In this document: one piece after another, positions 1 to 12,521 of the stretch
How positions within the stretch are numbered: the first letter of the stretch is position 1
Layout of the letters: every line of letters begins with the position of its first letter
DNA from: Acidisoma silvae
Lineage (GTDB): Bacteria; Pseudomonadota; Alphaproteobacteria; Acetobacterales; Acetobacteraceae
Length of the DNA: 64,000 bases
NCBI RefSeq assembly: GCF_020618775.1
Contig: NZ_JAESVB010000003.1
Location: 310,001 to 374,000, forward strand
Reading direction: 5' to 3'
Position numbers and translations under genes: made by a program
The notes under the pieces: model-generated
What the model was told of the DNA's origin: nothing
Seen by the model: the letters and a program-made list of their open reading frames with translations, nothing else
Databases searched by the model: none

Positions 1-9
1 GGAGGCGTC

Positions 10-1488
10 ATGAGCGCCCAGTCCTCATATTCTTCCCACTCAACGGGTTTTCATAAAACTAAAGTGACAGCCATTCCCGGGGACGGCATCGGCCCCGAGG
101 TGATGAAGGCGGTTCAGCGCATCCTGGCTGCGGCCGGTGCTGAGATTGACTGGGAAGAGGCCGAGGCGGGCGCGGAAGTCTTCAAGCGCGGCATCGCCAC
201 GGGAGCGCCGCAGGAGACACTGGATTCGATCGCGCGCAACGGCATCGTCCTGAAGGGACCGCTGGAAACCCCGGTCGGTTACGGCGAGAAATCCGCCAAT
301 GTGACCTTGCGCAAATTCTTCGAGCTTTACGGAAATATCCGGCCGGTGCGGGAACTGCCCGGCATCAAGACCCCCTTCTCAGGCCGGGGGATCGACATGG
401 TCATCGTGCGCGAGAATGTCGAAGACCTCTATACCGGTATCGAGCATATGCAGACGGCGGGCGCCGCGCAGTGCCTGAAACTCATTACCGAGCCGGGCTC
501 CGAGCGCATTCTGCGCCTCGCCGCCGCGCTGACGCAGGCGGAGGGCCGGAAAAAGCTCACCTGCGCCACCAAGGCGAATATCATGAAGTTCACCGAAGGC
601 ATGATGAAGCGTGTCTTCGAGCGCATCATGCCGGACTACCCGGACCTCGAACCCTCGCACATGATCATCGACAATTGCGCGCATCAGATGGTCATCGCGC
701 CCGAGCAGTTCGATGTTGTGGTTTCCACCAATATGAACGGCGACATCATCTCTGACCTCGCCGCCGGCCTGGTGGGCGGCCTGGGCGTGGCCCCCTCCTC
801 CAATATCGGCGACCATGCCGCGATGTTCGAGGCGGTGCACGGCTCAGCGCCGCAGATCGCCGGTAAGGATCTCGCCAATCCGACGGCGCTTCTTCTGTCG
901 GCCATCATGATGCTGCGCCATATCGGCGACTTCGCGGCGGCGGAAAAAGTGGAGCAGGCGCTGCTGGTGACTTTGGAGGAGGCCCGCAACCTCACCGGCG
1001 ATATCGCGCCCAAGGGCACCGGCGTCGGCACGACCGCCTATACCGATCAAGTCATCGCCAATCTGGGCCGCACCAGCGGCTTCGCTTCGCGCGCCTATCA
1101 GCCGCTGACGCTGCCGCAATGGCCGGAAGGCGTCTGGCATCATCCGCCGCAGACGCGCGAAGTGACGGGCGTGGATGTCTTCATCGAAACCGGCGCCGAG
1201 CCCCCCGCGCTCGCGGCCTCTTTGCAGACGGCGGTCGCGGGCAGCGGGCTGACGCTGAAGATGATCGAAAACCGTGGCGTCCAGGTCTGGCCGGCGCATT
1301 CCGGCCGCCCCTTCCTGGTCGATCTGTTCCGGTGCCGCTTCATGCTTGAGGCGCCGCGCGACAATGCCGACGCCGCTATCGCCCAGGCGCTGGCCGGAAT
1401 CGGTGCTGGCCATCATTGGATGCATGTCGAGAAGCTGCAACGTTTCGACGGCCGCGACGGCTATACCAAGGCGCAGGGCGAGAACTAA
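10..1488 (+). CDS. icd: isocitrate dehydrogenase, long alphaproteobacterial form
   Basis: Oxidative decarboxylation of isocitrate to 2-oxoglutarate in the TCA cycle. The 492-residue protein opens the isopropylmalate/isocitrate dehydrogenase fold with the AIPGDGIGPEV motif (about residues 21-31). It carries the substrate-loop arginines in NVTLRKFFELYGNIRPVR and the metal-binding aspartates in NMNGDIISDLAAGLVGG, followed by GVAPSSNIGD and FEAVHGSAPQIAG. About 140 residues follow the catalytic domain, as in the Rickettsia/Thermus-type enzymes and unlike the roughly 415-residue E. coli enzyme. The ATG is preceded by GGAGG at the window edge. Cofactor (NAD or NADP) was not determined. A bidirectional terminator follows. 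Confidence 0.93.
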   Translation: MSAQSSYSSHSTGFHKTKVTAIPGDGIGPEVMKAVQRILAAAGAEIDWEEAEAGAEVFKRGIATGAPQETLDSIARNGIVLKGPLETPVGYGEKSANVTLRKFFELYGNIRPVRELPGIKTPFSGRGIDMVIVRENVEDLYTGIEHMQTAGAAQCLKLITEPGSERILRLAAALTQAEGRKKLTCATKANIMKFTEGMMKRVFERIMPDYPDLEPSHMIIDNCAHQMVIAPEQFDVVVSTNMNGDIISDLAAGLVGGLGVAPSSNIGDHAAMFEAVHGSAPQIAGKDLANPTALLLSAIMMLRHIGDFAAAEKVEQALLVTLEEARNLTGDIAPKGTGVGTTAYTDQVIANLGRTSGFASRAYQPLTLPQWPEGVWHHPPQTREVTGVDVFIETGAEPPALAASLQTAVAGSGLTLKMIENRGVQVWPAHSGRPFLVDLFRCRFMLEAPRDNADAAIAQALAGIGAGHHWMHVEKLQRFDGRDGYTKAQGEN

Positions 1489-1500
1489 GCGCAACCCACG

Positions 1501-1529
1501 AAAAAAACGGCCTTGGGCCGCCTTTTTTG
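1501..1529. terminator. bidirectional terminator between icd and a cyclotransferase-like gene
   Basis: Seven A residues, a CGGCC/GGCCG stem with a three-base loop, then six T residues. It lies in the 41-bp gap between two convergent genes and reads as a terminator in both directions, slightly better on the minus strand because seven U would follow the stem. Confidence 0.75.
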
Positions 1530-1922
1530 TCAGGCGTGGCGGGTGGAGGAGCGCTCCATCCGAATGCGCTTGAGGTCGGTCGGGTCAGACCACACGCGGC
1601 GGGTCACGGCGCGGGCCATCCATATCCCGACCATACGATGCTGTCCGTCGATCAAAGCACGGACCCGGTGCATCTCGTAGGATGACCCCTCATAGGCGAT
1701 GAGCCTGGGCTTTGCCGGGGCGGTCAGTCTCGCGACGAAACCTTCGACCAAAGACCCGGGCTGGCGTACGACGGATGCGTAGCGCGCGCTCCAGCCGCCG
1801 ATATGCACGCGCGCATAACCGCTCAGCCGCGCCGGGCGCAGGCTGCGCCCGAGACGCGGGTCACCGGCGATCTGGCCCAGTAGGACCGGATCGCGCAGCG
1901 AGCCGTAGAGGAAGATCAGCAA
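1530..1922 (-). CDS. gamma-glutamylcyclotransferase/AIG2-like protein
   Basis: Small (130-residue) protein beginning with the family signature FLYGSLRDPVLL, the phosphate/glutamyl-binding YGSL loop of the gamma-glutamylcyclotransferase fold. An acidic residue in the central VEGFVARL strand fits the usual position of the catalytic Glu. The family includes enzymes releasing 5-oxoproline from gamma-glutamyl amines and ADP-ribose pyrophosphatase-associated variants, so the substrate cannot be assigned. It is convergent with icd and 35 bp from the stop codon region of the sugar phosphomutase gene, which is on the same strand upstream of it only in the sense of order, with no clear co-transcription signal. 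Confidence 0.7.
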   Translation of the reverse strand: MLIFLYGSLRDPVLLGQIAGDPRLGRSLRPARLSGYARVHIGGWSARYASVVRQPGSLVEGFVARLTAPAKPRLIAYEGSSYEMHRVRALIDGQHRMVGIWMARAVTRRVWSDPTDLKRIRMERSSTRHA

Positions 1923-1957
1923 GGCGCCGAAAGTCCTGTGAAGGTAGTGGGGAAGGC

Positions 1958-3367
1958 TTAGTGGCCAGAGGCGGCGTGCTCGAAATCCGGGGCTTCGATG
2001 CCGGAGCTTTCCAGCTGCGTCACCAGGTCAGCCTTCAGACGCTCAAGCCCCTCTTCCGTCTTCGCTTCCGCGCGGGCGACGAGGACGGATTGCGTGTTGG
2101 AGGCTCGCAGCAGCCACCAGCCGTCGGCCGTCTTCACGCGCACGCCATCGGTCTCGGACACATCGGCGCCCGCTTCCTTCAGCCGCGCCGCCACTTCGGT
2201 GATGACCGCGAACTTACGGACGTCATCGCATTCGAAGCGCAGTTCCGGCGTATTGATGACCTTCGGCAGGGCGTCGTGGATTTCCGCGAGGCTGAGCGGC
2301 GAGCGGGCGGTGATGCCCAGCAGGCGGATGGCGGCATACAGGGCGTCGTCGAAGCCGTACCACTTGTCGGCGAAGAAGACATGGCCCGACATTTCGGCGG
2401 CCAGCGGCGACCCGGTTTCGGCCATTTTCGCCTTGATCAGGCTGTGGCCGGTCTTCCACATCAGCGGGTTGCCACCGGCTTCCGCGATCTCGTCGAACAG
2501 AACCTGACTGGCCTTGACGTCGGAGATGATGGTGGCCCCCGGCAGCGCCTTCAGCACGTCACGTGCGAAGACGACCAGCATCTGGTCACCGAAGAAGACA
2601 TTGCCGTTACCGTCGACGGCGCCGATGCGATCCGCGTCACCGTCGAAGGCGATGCCGAGATCGGCCTTGGTGCCCTTCACGGCCGCGATCAGCGCTTCCA
2701 GGTTCTTCGGCACAGTCGGGTCAGGATGGTGGTTCGGGAAATGGCCGTCGATATCGCCGAACAGGATGGTGTGTTCGCCGGGCAGATGCTTGACCAGCTT
2801 TTGCAGGACTTCACCGGCGGCGCCGTTGCCATTGTCCCAGACGACCTTGAGCTTCTGCTCGCCGCCGTCCCAATCCTTCACCAGACGCGCGACATAGTCG
2901 TCGGACAGATCGACGGTCTCGTCATGGCCCTGGGTCTCCTCCACCACGTCGCCGGCGGCGGCGAGACGGCCGAGTTCCAGAATGTCTTTTCCGAAGAACG
3001 GCTTCTTGCCGATCATCATCTTGAAGCCGTTATATTCGGGCGGGTTGTGGCTGCCCGTCACCATCACCGCGCCATCGGTGCCGCGCGTGAAGGCCGCGAA
3101 ATAGAGCAGTGGCGTCGGGCCACGCCCGACGCGCAGAACATTGATGCCCGATGCCTTCAGCCCGTCGACCAAAGCCTTTTCCAGCAGCGGCGAGTGGGTG
3201 CGGCCGTCATAGCCGACCGCAACCGTCGAGCCGCCCTTGCGCACGATCATGCTGCCGAAGGTGCGGCCGATGGCGAAACCATCGGCCTCGGTCAGGGTCT
3301 TACCGACGACGCCGCGAATATCGTATTCGCGCAACGAGGTCGCGTTGAAGGCATGGGTGAATGACAT
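1958..3367 (-). CDS. phosphomannomutase/phosphoglucomutase
   Basis: Interconverts hexose 6-phosphate and 1-phosphate, feeding GDP-mannose and UDP-glucose synthesis. The 469 residues show the four-domain alpha-D-phosphohexomutase layout: phosphoserine loop [17 protein letters not shown] (Ser about residue 104), the metal-binding loop [12 protein letters not shown], the sugar-recognition loop [10 protein letters not shown] and the C-terminal phosphate-binding RASNTQ. This is the ManB/AlgC/ExoC-type dual-specificity family. It lies 19 bp downstream of galU on the same strand. The pair makes activated sugars for surface polysaccharide, consistent with the glycosyltransferase genes at 18-20 kb. 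Confidence 0.92.
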   Translation of the reverse strand: MSFTHAFNATSLREYDIRGVVGKTLTEADGFAIGRTFGSMIVRKGGSTVAVGYDGRTHSPLLEKALVDGLKASGINVLRVGRGPTPLLYFAAFTRGTDGAVMVTGSHNPPEYNGFKMMIGKKPFFGKDILELGRLAAAGDVVEETQGHDETVDLSDDYVARLVKDWDGGEQKLKVVWDNGNGAAGEVLQKLVKHLPGEHTILFGDIDGHFPNHHPDPTVPKNLEALIAAVKGTKADLGIAFDGDADRIGAVDGNGNVFFGDQMLVVFARDVLKALPGATIISDVKASQVLFDEIAEAGGNPLMWKTGHSLIKAKMAETGSPLAAEMSGHVFFADKWYGFDDALYAAIRLLGITARSPLSLAEIHDALPKVINTPELRFECDDVRKFAVITEVAARLKEAGADVSETDGVRVKTADGWWLLRASNTQSVLVARAEAKTEEGLERLKADLVTQLESSGIEAPDFEHAASGH

Positions 3368-3386
3368 GGGACGTCCTTAAAGCCTG

Positions 3387-4262
3387 TTAGCCGGTGTATT
3401 TCTTGAGGAAGGCGCGCACTTCCGGCGCCAGATCAGGACGCGAGAGGCTGAAGGCAATCTGCGCTTCCAGGAAGCCGACCTTGTCACCGCAGTCGAAACG
3501 CTCGCCCTCGAAGCGCAGGCCGTGGAAGGGCGAATGACCGATCATCTTGGCCATGGCATCGGTGAGCTGCACTTCATTGCCGGCGCCGCGTTCCATCTTG
3601 GACAGATGGCCGATCACTTCCGGCATCAGGACATAGCGGCCGATGATGGAGAGGTTGGAGGGAGCCACTTCGGGCTTCGGCTTTTCGACGAGGCCCGTGA
3701 CCTCGACCAGCTTGCCGTCGTCATGGCCGGTTTTGAGGATGCCGTAGCGGTTGGTCTGGTCGCGCGGCACTTCCACCACGGCGACGACGCTGCCTTCGGT
3801 TTCCTTATAGGCCTGGGCCAGCTGCGTCATGCAGGGGGTGTCGGACAGAACGAGATCGTCCGGCAGCAGGATCGCGAAAGGGTCGTCGCCGATGAAGGTG
3901 CGGGCGCACCAGATGGCGTGGCCGAGACCCATCGGCTCCTGCTGGCGCACGGTGCTGATCGAGCCCGGCTGCAGGCGGTCACGGTGCAGCTGCTCCAGCG
4001 CTTCCAGCTTGCCGCGTTCGCGCAGCGTCGCTTCCAATTCGTAGGAGACGTCGAAATGATCAATGAGTGCCGTCTTGCCACGGCCCGAGACCATGCAGAA
4101 CTGTTCGATGCCGGCCGCGCGGGCTTCGTCGACCGCATATTGAATGAGCGGGCGATCGACAACGGTTAGCATTTCCTTCGGCATGGACTTGGTCGCAGGC
4201 AAAAAGCGCGTGCCAAGACCAGCCACGGGAAGCACCGCTTTTTTCAACGGTTTGGCGGACAT
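3387..4262 (-). CDS. galU: UTP--glucose-1-phosphate uridylyltransferase
   Basis: Makes UDP-glucose from UTP and glucose-1-phosphate. The 291 residues start with the nucleotidyltransferase signature VLPVAGLGTRFLPATKSMPK, followed by DRPLIQYAVDEA, QQEPMGLGHAIWCA, the metal-binding LLPDDLV and the VEKPKPEVAPSNLSIIGRY block of GalU. Length matches the family. It is the first gene of a probable galU-phosphohexomutase operon; its promoter must lie in the 148-bp gap before maeB (4263-4410), where no convincing operator was seen. Confidence 0.95.
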   Translation of the reverse strand: MSAKPLKKAVLPVAGLGTRFLPATKSMPKEMLTVVDRPLIQYAVDEARAAGIEQFCMVSGRGKTALIDHFDVSYELEATLRERGKLEALEQLHRDRLQPGSISTVRQQEPMGLGHAIWCARTFIGDDPFAILLPDDLVLSDTPCMTQLAQAYKETEGSVVAVVEVPRDQTNRYGILKTGHDDGKLVEVTGLVEKPKPEVAPSNLSIIGRYVLMPEVIGHLSKMERGAGNEVQLTDAMAKMIGHSPFHGLRFEGERFDCGDKVGFLEAQIAFSLSRPDLAPEVRAFLKKYTG

Positions 4263-4410
4263 CAGTTACTCCTAAGCAACAGAGTTTAGGATCGAAGTAG
4301 GACGCGATAGCAAATTAGAAAGCAACTGTTAGTCGGTCCAAAAGGATTAGGTTTTTCCCGAACACGCGGCGCTCGCAGCTAATCTAGGGTGTGCCAGGAA
4401 AAACCCAAGG

Positions 4411-6681
<2,271 letters not shown>

Positions 6682-6811
6682 TGCTTCCCCCTTATGCGCC
6701 GTCGTAGCGCCAGCCTTGGGGCGCTATAAGACCAAGATGAGAGAGCCGATGCAACGTCACTTCCCGGACAAATGTCCGGGAATCAAAGCCTTAAATTTTA
6801 GAGAGAGAAGA

Positions 6812-6897
6812 TGGTGCGGTCGAGAAGACTCGAACTTCCACGGGGTTGCCCCCACAAGCACCTCAAGCTTGCGCGTCTACCATTCCGCCACGACCGC
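6812..6897 (-). tRNA. tRNA-Leu (GAG), CCA encoded
   Basis: The reverse complement folds as a class II tRNA. The acceptor stem is GCGGTCG/CGACCGC with discriminator A and encoded CCA. The D-arm contains GCGGAATGGTAGACGC. The anticodon stem CAAGC/GCTTG has loop TTGAGGT (anticodon GAG, complement of 6862-6864). The long variable arm is GGGG-GCAA-CCCC and the T-arm loop is TTCGAGT. The long variable arm and the GAG anticodon identify leucine (CUC/CUU codons). Confidence 0.97.
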
Positions 6898-6921
6898 ATC
6901 GTGGGTGCCGGGGTATAGCCA

Positions 6922-7647
6922 ATGATTGAGATCGCAGCAATCGACGATTTGCCATCTGATGCACGCATAGAAGTGGCATCAGATGCGCGTGTGCTGTGGG
7001 AGATCGCCGAGGGCCTTACCCCTTATCCGGCGGCTTTAGCGCGGATGGAGGCCAATGTCCGGGCCATTCGCGCCGGAGAAGAGCCGGAGCGGGTCTGGTT
7101 CGTGGAACATCCGCCGCTCTACACCGCCGGCAGTTCGGCCAAGCCCGAAGACCTGCAGGCGCCGGATCGCTTCCCCACTTTCCCCGCCGGGCGCGGCGGC
7201 CAATGGACCTATCACGGCCCCGGTCAGAGGGTGGCCTATGTCATGCTCGACCTGGACCGCGCCCATGGCAGCGTTCCCGCCCGCGACCTGCGTGCCTATG
7301 TGCGGGGGCTGGAGGAATGGCTGATCCGGACGCTGGACCGGTTCAATATCAAGGGTGAGCGGCGGCCCGGCCGGGTCGGCATCTGGATCGCGGATCGGGC
7401 AGCCGGCACCGAGGCCAAGATCGGCGCCATCGGCGTGCGCGTGACGCGCTGGGTGACCTGGCACGGCATCTCTCTCAATCTGGAACCGCAGCTTGACCAC
7501 TTCGAAGGCATTGTTCCTTGCGGCATCCGCGAGTATGGGGTGACAAGCCTTCATGCGCTCGGGATAATCGTCAGCATGGCCGAACTTGATGCGGCCCTGG
7601 CGGCGAGTTGGATGGACGTCTTCGGCAGTCCGCTGATAAGGGGCTGA
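6922..7647 (+). CDS. lipB: octanoyltransferase, lipoate biosynthesis
   Basis: Transfers octanoyl from acyl carrier protein to lipoyl domains, the first step of endogenous lipoate synthesis. The 241 residues contain the LipB signatures [20 protein letters not shown] and RPGRVGIWI, the catalytic Lys region [20 protein letters not shown] and the acyl-thioester Cys in [15 protein letters not shown]. The start ATG lies 24 bp from the 5' end of the divergently oriented tRNA. It sits directly upstream of secY, where rplO is found in most bacteria. Confidence 0.95.
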   Translation: MIEIAAIDDLPSDARIEVASDARVLWEIAEGLTPYPAALARMEANVRAIRAGEEPERVWFVEHPPLYTAGSSAKPEDLQAPDRFPTFPAGRGGQWTYHGPGQRVAYVMLDLDRAHGSVPARDLRAYVRGLEEWLIRTLDRFNIKGERRPGRVGIWIADRAAGTEAKIGAIGVRVTRWVTWHGISLNLEPQLDHFEGIVPCGIREYGVTSLHALGIIVSMAELDAALAASWMDVFGSPLIRG

Positions 7648-7687
7648 CGCAGAGGCCTCGGCTGTTTTAGCGGGGCATGAGTTTAAT

Positions 7688-7705
7688 CGTCTTCGGAAGA
7701 AGACG
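7688..7705 (+). promoter_or_regulatory. hairpin in the lipB-secY gap
   Basis: Perfect 7-bp stem CGTCTTC/GAAGACG with a GGAA tetraloop in the 115-bp spacer upstream of secY. There is no following T tract, so it is not a typical intrinsic terminator. It could be a leader structure of the secY transcript or chance. Confidence 0.35.
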
Positions 7706-7762
7706 GGCGCTGAGGTTACGGCGAGGGCCGGCCGGTGCCCGTCGCATTGATGGGAACTTGGG

Positions 7763-9112
7763 ATGGCCTCGGCGGCCGAGCAACTTGCGGCAAATTTGAA
7801 CTTCGGGACCTTTTCCAAGGCAACCGAACTCAAGAAGCGGATCTGGTTCACCCTCGGGGCGTTGATCGTCTTCCGCCTGGGCACCTATATCCCGGTTCCC
7901 GGCGTTGATCCGGCGGTCATGAGCCAGCTCATGACCCAAAACGGCGGCGGCATCCTGGGCATGTTCGACATGTTCTCGGGCGGTGCGCTGGGTCGTATGA
8001 CCGTCTTCGCGCTGAACATCATGCCTTATATCTCTGCCAGCATCATCATTCAGCTGATGTCCTCCGCTATCCCGTCGCTGGAAGCGATGAAGAAGGAAGG
8101 CGACAGCGGCCGGCGCCGCTTGAACCAGTATACCCGCTATCTCACCGCCATTATCGCGATCTTCCAGAGCTACGGCATCGCGGTCGGGCTGGAGAGCATG
8201 CGTGGCAGTGTCGGCGCCGCCGTCGTCGACCCCGGCATGTTCTTCCGCTTCACCTGCGTCGTGACCCTGGTCGGCGGCACCATGTTCCTGATGTGGATCG
8301 GCGAGCAGATCACCGCGCGCGGCATCGGCAACGGATCCTCGCTCATCATCTTCGCCGGCATCGTCGCCAATCTGCCCAGCGCGCTCGTGCACCTACTGGA
8401 ACTCGGCAAGACCGGCGCGCTGTCGCCCATCTTCGTGCTGGCCTTCATCATCGGCGCCGTCGTCATCATCGGCTTCGTAGTGTTTATGGAGCGTGCGCAG
8501 CGCCGCATCATCATCCAATATCCCAAACGCCAGGTCGGTCAGCGAGTCTATGGCGGCGAATCGAGCCATATGCCGCTGAAGATCAACACGGCCGGCGTCA
8601 TCCCGCCGATCTTCGCCAGTTCCATCCTGCTGATCCCGGCGACCGTCATCGGCTTTGCCCATGCTGGCGGCCATGGCCCTGCCTGGCTGCAATGGCTGGC
8701 GGGCTCTCTGGCCCACGGCCAGCCCGTCTATATGATTCTCTATGCCGCGATGATCATCTTCTTCTCCTATTTCTATACGGCGGTGGTGTTTAACCCCGAG
8801 GAGACGGCGACCAATCTGAAGAAGCAGGGCGGCTTCATCCCCGGCATTCGCCCGGGCAGCAATACGGCGTCCTATTTCGACCGCATCCTGACCCGCCTCA
8901 CGACCGTCGGCGCGCTCTATCTCGTCGTCGTCTGCCTGGTGCCCGAATGGCTGATCGGGCATTTCAGCCTGCCCTTCTATTTCGGCGGCACCAGTCTGCT
9001 GATTATTGTGTCCGTCACTATGGACACCGTCACGCAAATCCAGTCCCATCTGATCGCGCATCAATACGAAGGCCTGATCAAAAGGGGCCGCGGGCGCGGG
9101 AGGGGCCGATGA
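7763..9112 (+). CDS. secY: Sec translocase channel subunit SecY
   Basis: Membrane pore of the general protein secretion pathway. The 449-residue protein has about ten hydrophobic segments and SecY signatures: [11 protein letters not shown] near TM1, [22 protein letters not shown] (plug/TM2 region), the cytoplasmic loop with [17 protein letters not shown] and the conserved ERAQRRI loop, then GIRPG before TM9. The N-terminus ([13 protein letters not shown]) is typical of alphaproteobacteria. It is the first gene of a secY-adk-rpsM-rpsK-rpoA-rplQ cluster and overlaps adk by ATGA. Confidence 0.97.
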   Translation: MASAAEQLAANLNFGTFSKATELKKRIWFTLGALIVFRLGTYIPVPGVDPAVMSQLMTQNGGGILGMFDMFSGGALGRMTVFALNIMPYISASIIIQLMSSAIPSLEAMKKEGDSGRRRLNQYTRYLTAIIAIFQSYGIAVGLESMRGSVGAAVVDPGMFFRFTCVVTLVGGTMFLMWIGEQITARGIGNGSSLIIFAGIVANLPSALVHLLELGKTGALSPIFVLAFIIGAVVIIGFVVFMERAQRRIIIQYPKRQVGQRVYGGESSHMPLKINTAGVIPPIFASSILLIPATVIGFAHAGGHGPAWLQWLAGSLAHGQPVYMILYAAMIIFFSYFYTAVVFNPEETATNLKKQGGFIPGIRPGSNTASYFDRILTRLTTVGALYLVVVCLVPEWLIGHFSLPFYFGGTSLLIIVSVTMDTVTQIQSHLIAHQYEGLIKRGRGRGRGR

Positions 9113-9795
9113 ACATTATTCTTCTCGGGCCGCCGGGCGCCGGCAAAGGCACCCAGGCCAAGGGTCTGCAGAGCCGTCACGGCATCGCCCAGATTTCGAC
9201 CGGTGACATGCTGCGCGCGGAAGTCGCGGCCGGCAGCGATGTCGGTCTGCGCGCCAAGGCGATCATGGATCAGGGCGGTCTCGTGTCCGACGATATCATC
9301 GTCGCCATGCTGGCCAGCCGCATCGAGAAGCCCGACTGCGCCCATGGCTTCATCCTGGATGGTTTTCCCCGCACCGTGCCGCAGGCCGAAGCGCTGGACG
9401 TCATGCTGGCGAAGCGCGGCACGCCAATCGATGCCGTCATCGAACTGCGCGTGAATGACGAGGTGCTGATCGAGCGTATCGCTGGCCGCTTCTCCTGCGG
9501 GAAATGCGGCGCGAGCTACCATGACGAGTTCAAGCACCCGAAGGTCGAAGGCACCTGCGACATCTGTGGCGCGCATGACTTCATCCGTCGCCCGGACGAC
9601 AAGCGCGAGGTCGTAACAGCCCGCCTCGAGGCGTACAACCGCCAGACAGCCCCCCTGCTGCCTTATTACGCGGCGCAGGACCGCCTGGTGGTTGTGGACG
9701 GTCTGGCCGAGATTGACGAGGTTGCTGGCACGATCGAAGCCGCTTTGGAGACCCTGTCCCAGCACAGAGTCACCCATGCGCTCACGCAAAGTTGA
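9109..9795 (+). CDS. adk: adenylate kinase, zinc-lid type
   Basis: Balances AMP, ADP and ATP. The ATG overlaps the secY stop (ATGA), giving 228 residues beginning with the P-loop [20 protein letters not shown]-binding [10 protein letters not shown] and [14 protein letters not shown] follow. The LID contains two CxxC pairs (CGKC and CDIC, about residues 129-152), so a structural zinc is expected. The downstream [23 protein letters not shown] block completes the long-form enzyme. Confidence 0.96.
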   Translation: MNIILLGPPGAGKGTQAKGLQSRHGIAQISTGDMLRAEVAAGSDVGLRAKAIMDQGGLVSDDIIVAMLASRIEKPDCAHGFILDGFPRTVPQAEALDVMLAKRGTPIDAVIELRVNDEVLIERIAGRFSCGKCGASYHDEFKHPKVEGTCDICGAHDFIRRPDDKREVVTARLEAYNRQTAPLLPYYAAQDRLVVVDGLAEIDEVAGTIEAALETLSQHRVTHALTQS

Positions 9796-9944
9796 TCTAC
9801 AGCCGTTGACTCTCAGTTAGGGGCGGCGCTATTCCGCACCTCCACCGATCGAGGGCAGGGGTCCTGGTCGGTACTTTTTCTCGGCCATATCCGGGACGAC
9901 CAGCTGAACGCACCCGAGCGTTCGGCGCTTGAGGAGTGTGAAGC

Positions 9945-10322
<378 letters not shown>

Positions 10323-10424
10323 GGGGTTTACCCCCAGCGTTTCACCTTGCGTTGGAAATTTTTGCGACGTTTTGGCCGCCCGGTTACGCCGCGGCGGCCA
10401 CGTCATCAGTGACAGGATTTATCT

Positions 10425-10820
10425 ATGGCGAAGCCCGCCGCTTCTTCTCGCCCGCGTAAAAAAGAGCGCAAGAATATCAGCTCCGGCGTGGCGCATGTTG
10501 CCGCGACCTTCAACAACACCGTGGTGACCATCACCGACGCCCAGGGCAATACCATTGCCTGGTCTTCGGCTGGCGCCCAGGGTTTCAAGGGTAGCCGCAA
10601 GTCCACCCCGTACGCGGCGCAGATGGCGGCGGAAGACGCGGGCCGCAAGGCGCGCGACCACGGCATGGAGACCCTCGAGATCGAGGTGAGCGGCCCGGGT
10701 TCCGGCCGCGAAAGCGCGCTTCGCGCCCTGCAGACCGTCGGCTTCTCGGTCAGCTCCATTCGGGACACGACCGCTGTTCCGCACAATGGTTGCCGCCCGC
10801 GTAAGCGCCGCCGCGTCTGA
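10425..10820 (+). CDS. rpsK: 30S ribosomal protein S11
   Basis: Platform protein of the 30S subunit. The 131 residues include the conserved [18 protein letters not shown], the [20 protein letters not shown] block, [16 protein letters not shown] and the C-terminal [13 protein letters not shown]. Length and order (after rpsM, before rpoA) are standard for the alpha operon. Alphaproteobacterial genomes usually lack rpsD at this place, as here. Confidence 0.97.
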   Translation: MAKPAASSRPRKKERKNISSGVAHVAATFNNTVVTITDAQGNTIAWSSAGAQGFKGSRKSTPYAAQMAAEDAGRKARDHGMETLEIEVSGPGSGRESALRALQTVGFSVSSIRDTTAVPHNGCRPRKRRRV

Positions 10821-10918
10821 CGCGGAGCGTCTGGCCGTCCTGTTGCCGGATTCTGCCGGCCCTCTCCGTCTGATGTGGTGAGGGCCCGGCGCCCGGCTTG
10901 TTCTTTTATGAGGCGAAC

Positions 10919-11938
10919 GTGGTATTGCAGAGAAATTGGGAATCGCTGATCAAACCCGAAAAGCTCGAAGTCGAGCCGGGTAACGATCCCTCCTGCGTGG
11001 CCACCGTTGTGGCGGAGCCGCTGGAGCGTGGCTTTGGCATGACGCTCGGCAACGCTATCCGCCGCGTCCTGCTGTCGTCTTTGCAGGGTGCCGCTGTGAC
11101 GGCCGTGCAGATCGACGGCGTGTTGCATGAATTCAGCACGGTTCCCGGCGTCCGCGAGGATGTGACCGACATCGTGCTGAACGTGAAGCAGCTGGCGCTG
11201 CGCATGCATGGCGAAGGCCCGAAGCGCATGATGCTGTCGGCCACCGGCCCCGGCGAAGTGCGTGCCGAGCAGATCCAGGCCGGCCACGACATCGAAATCA
11301 TGAACCCTGACTTGGTCATCTGCACGCTGGACGAAGGCGTGAAGCTGGGCATGGAGTTCACGGTCAATATCGGCAAGGGCTATGTCGCGGCTTCCGCCAA
11401 TCGTCCGGAAGATGCGCCGATCGGCCTGATCCCGGTCGACTCGATCTATTCGCCGGTGAAGCGCGTGTCCTACAAGGTGGAGCCGACCCGCGTTGGGCAG
11501 GTCACCGACTATGACAAGCTTCTGCTGACGGTTGAGACCAACGGCGCCGTGACCCCGGAAGATTCGGTGGCGCTCGCCGCTCGCATCCTGCAGGACCAGC
11601 TTCAGCTCTTCATCAACTTCGATGAGCCGCAGCAGCTTCGTCTGGAAGAGCAGCAGGATGACCTGCCGTTCAACCGCAACCTGCTTCGCAAGGTCGACGA
11701 GCTCGAGCTTTCGGTCCGTAGCGCCAACTGCTTGAAGAACGACAATATCGTCTATATCGGCGATCTCGTTCAGAAGAGTGAGCAGGAAATGCTGCGCACC
11801 CCGAATTTCGGTCGCAAGTCGCTGAACGAAATCAAAGAAGTGCTGACTGCTATGGGTCTCGCGCTGGGCATGAACGTCCAGGGCTGGCCGCCTGAGAATA
11901 TCGAAGACCTCGCCCGCCGGCTCGAAGAGCCGTTCTGA
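10919..11938 (+). CDS. rpoA: RNA polymerase alpha subunit
   Basis: Assembles RNA polymerase and binds UP elements and activators. The GTG at 10919 is preferred because GAGG lies five bases upstream and the product (about 339 residues) then starts at the normal point, [18 protein letters not shown]. The N-terminal domain carries [22 protein letters not shown]. The C-terminal domain has [14 protein letters not shown] and the helix-hairpin-helix block [16 protein letters not shown]. Upstream TTG or ATG alternatives have no better ribosome site. Confidence 0.96.
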   Translation: MVLQRNWESLIKPEKLEVEPGNDPSCVATVVAEPLERGFGMTLGNAIRRVLLSSLQGAAVTAVQIDGVLHEFSTVPGVREDVTDIVLNVKQLALRMHGEGPKRMMLSATGPGEVRAEQIQAGHDIEIMNPDLVICTLDEGVKLGMEFTVNIGKGYVAASANRPEDAPIGLIPVDSIYSPVKRVSYKVEPTRVGQVTDYDKLLLTVETNGAVTPEDSVALAARILQDQLQLFINFDEPQQLRLEEQQDDLPFNRNLLRKVDELELSVRSANCLKNDNIVYIGDLVQKSEQEMLRTPNFGRKSLNEIKEVLTAMGLALGMNVQGWPPENIEDLARRLEEPF

Positions 11939-12002
11939 CGTACGGCTTCAAACTTTAACCGCGTTTTGACTAGAAGCACGCACAGGTCAAAGGACTGAAA
12001 CC

Positions 12003-12437
12003 ATGCGTCATGGCGTTTCCGGGCGTAAGCTCAACGTTACCTCTACCCACCGCGCTGCCATGTTCCGCAACATGGCCGTTGCCCTGATCAAGCACGAGCA
12101 GATCACGACGACGCTGCCGAAGGCGAAAGAACTTCGCCCGGTCGCCGAGAAGCTCGTGACCCTTGGCAAGCGCGGCGATCTGCATGCGCGCCGCCAGGCC
12201 TATGCCCAGCTGCGCGACGACACCATCGTCACGAAGCTCTTCGAGGCGCTGGCCGGTCGCTACAAGGCGCGTGCCGGTGGCTACACCCGCGTGCTGAAGG
12301 CCGGCATCCGCTATGGCGATGCCGCTCCGATGGCGATCATCGAATTCGTCGATCGTGACGTTTCCGCCAAGGGCCAGGACAGCGGCCCCAAGCCGGAAGT
12401 GGCGACCGAGGAAGAAGGCTTCGGCGCCGAGGCGTAA
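12003..12437 (+). CDS. rplQ: 50S ribosomal protein L17
   Basis: Large-subunit protein near the exit tunnel. It begins [20 protein letters not shown] and contains the L17 core [28 protein letters not shown] and [25 protein letters not shown]. At 144 residues it has the short acidic C-terminal extension common in alphaproteobacteria. It is the last gene before a strong intrinsic terminator. Confidence 0.97.
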   Translation: MRHGVSGRKLNVTSTHRAAMFRNMAVALIKHEQITTTLPKAKELRPVAEKLVTLGKRGDLHARRQAYAQLRDDTIVTKLFEALAGRYKARAGGYTRVLKAGIRYGDAAPMAIIEFVDRDVSAKGQDSGPKPEVATEEEGFGAEA

Positions 12438-12463
12438 TCCTCGCCGAAGCGTCTGGTGATAAG

Positions 12464-12503
12464 AAAGGGCGGACCCCGCGAGGTGTCCGCCCTTTCGCTT
12501 TTT
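12464..12503 (+). terminator. rho-independent terminator after rplQ
   Basis: Perfect 11-bp inverted repeat AAAGGGCGGAC/GTCCGCCCTTT (12464-12474 and 12485-12495) with a 10-base loop, followed within three bases by five T residues. It closes the secY-rplQ cluster and lies upstream of the preferred rarA start. Confidence 0.9.
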
Positions 12504-12521
12504 AAGTCCGAAGGATTTCGC

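Noticed and set aside
1712-3364. 550-codon open frame opposite the phosphohexomutase
   Set aside because: Antisense shadow of a fully matching enzyme.
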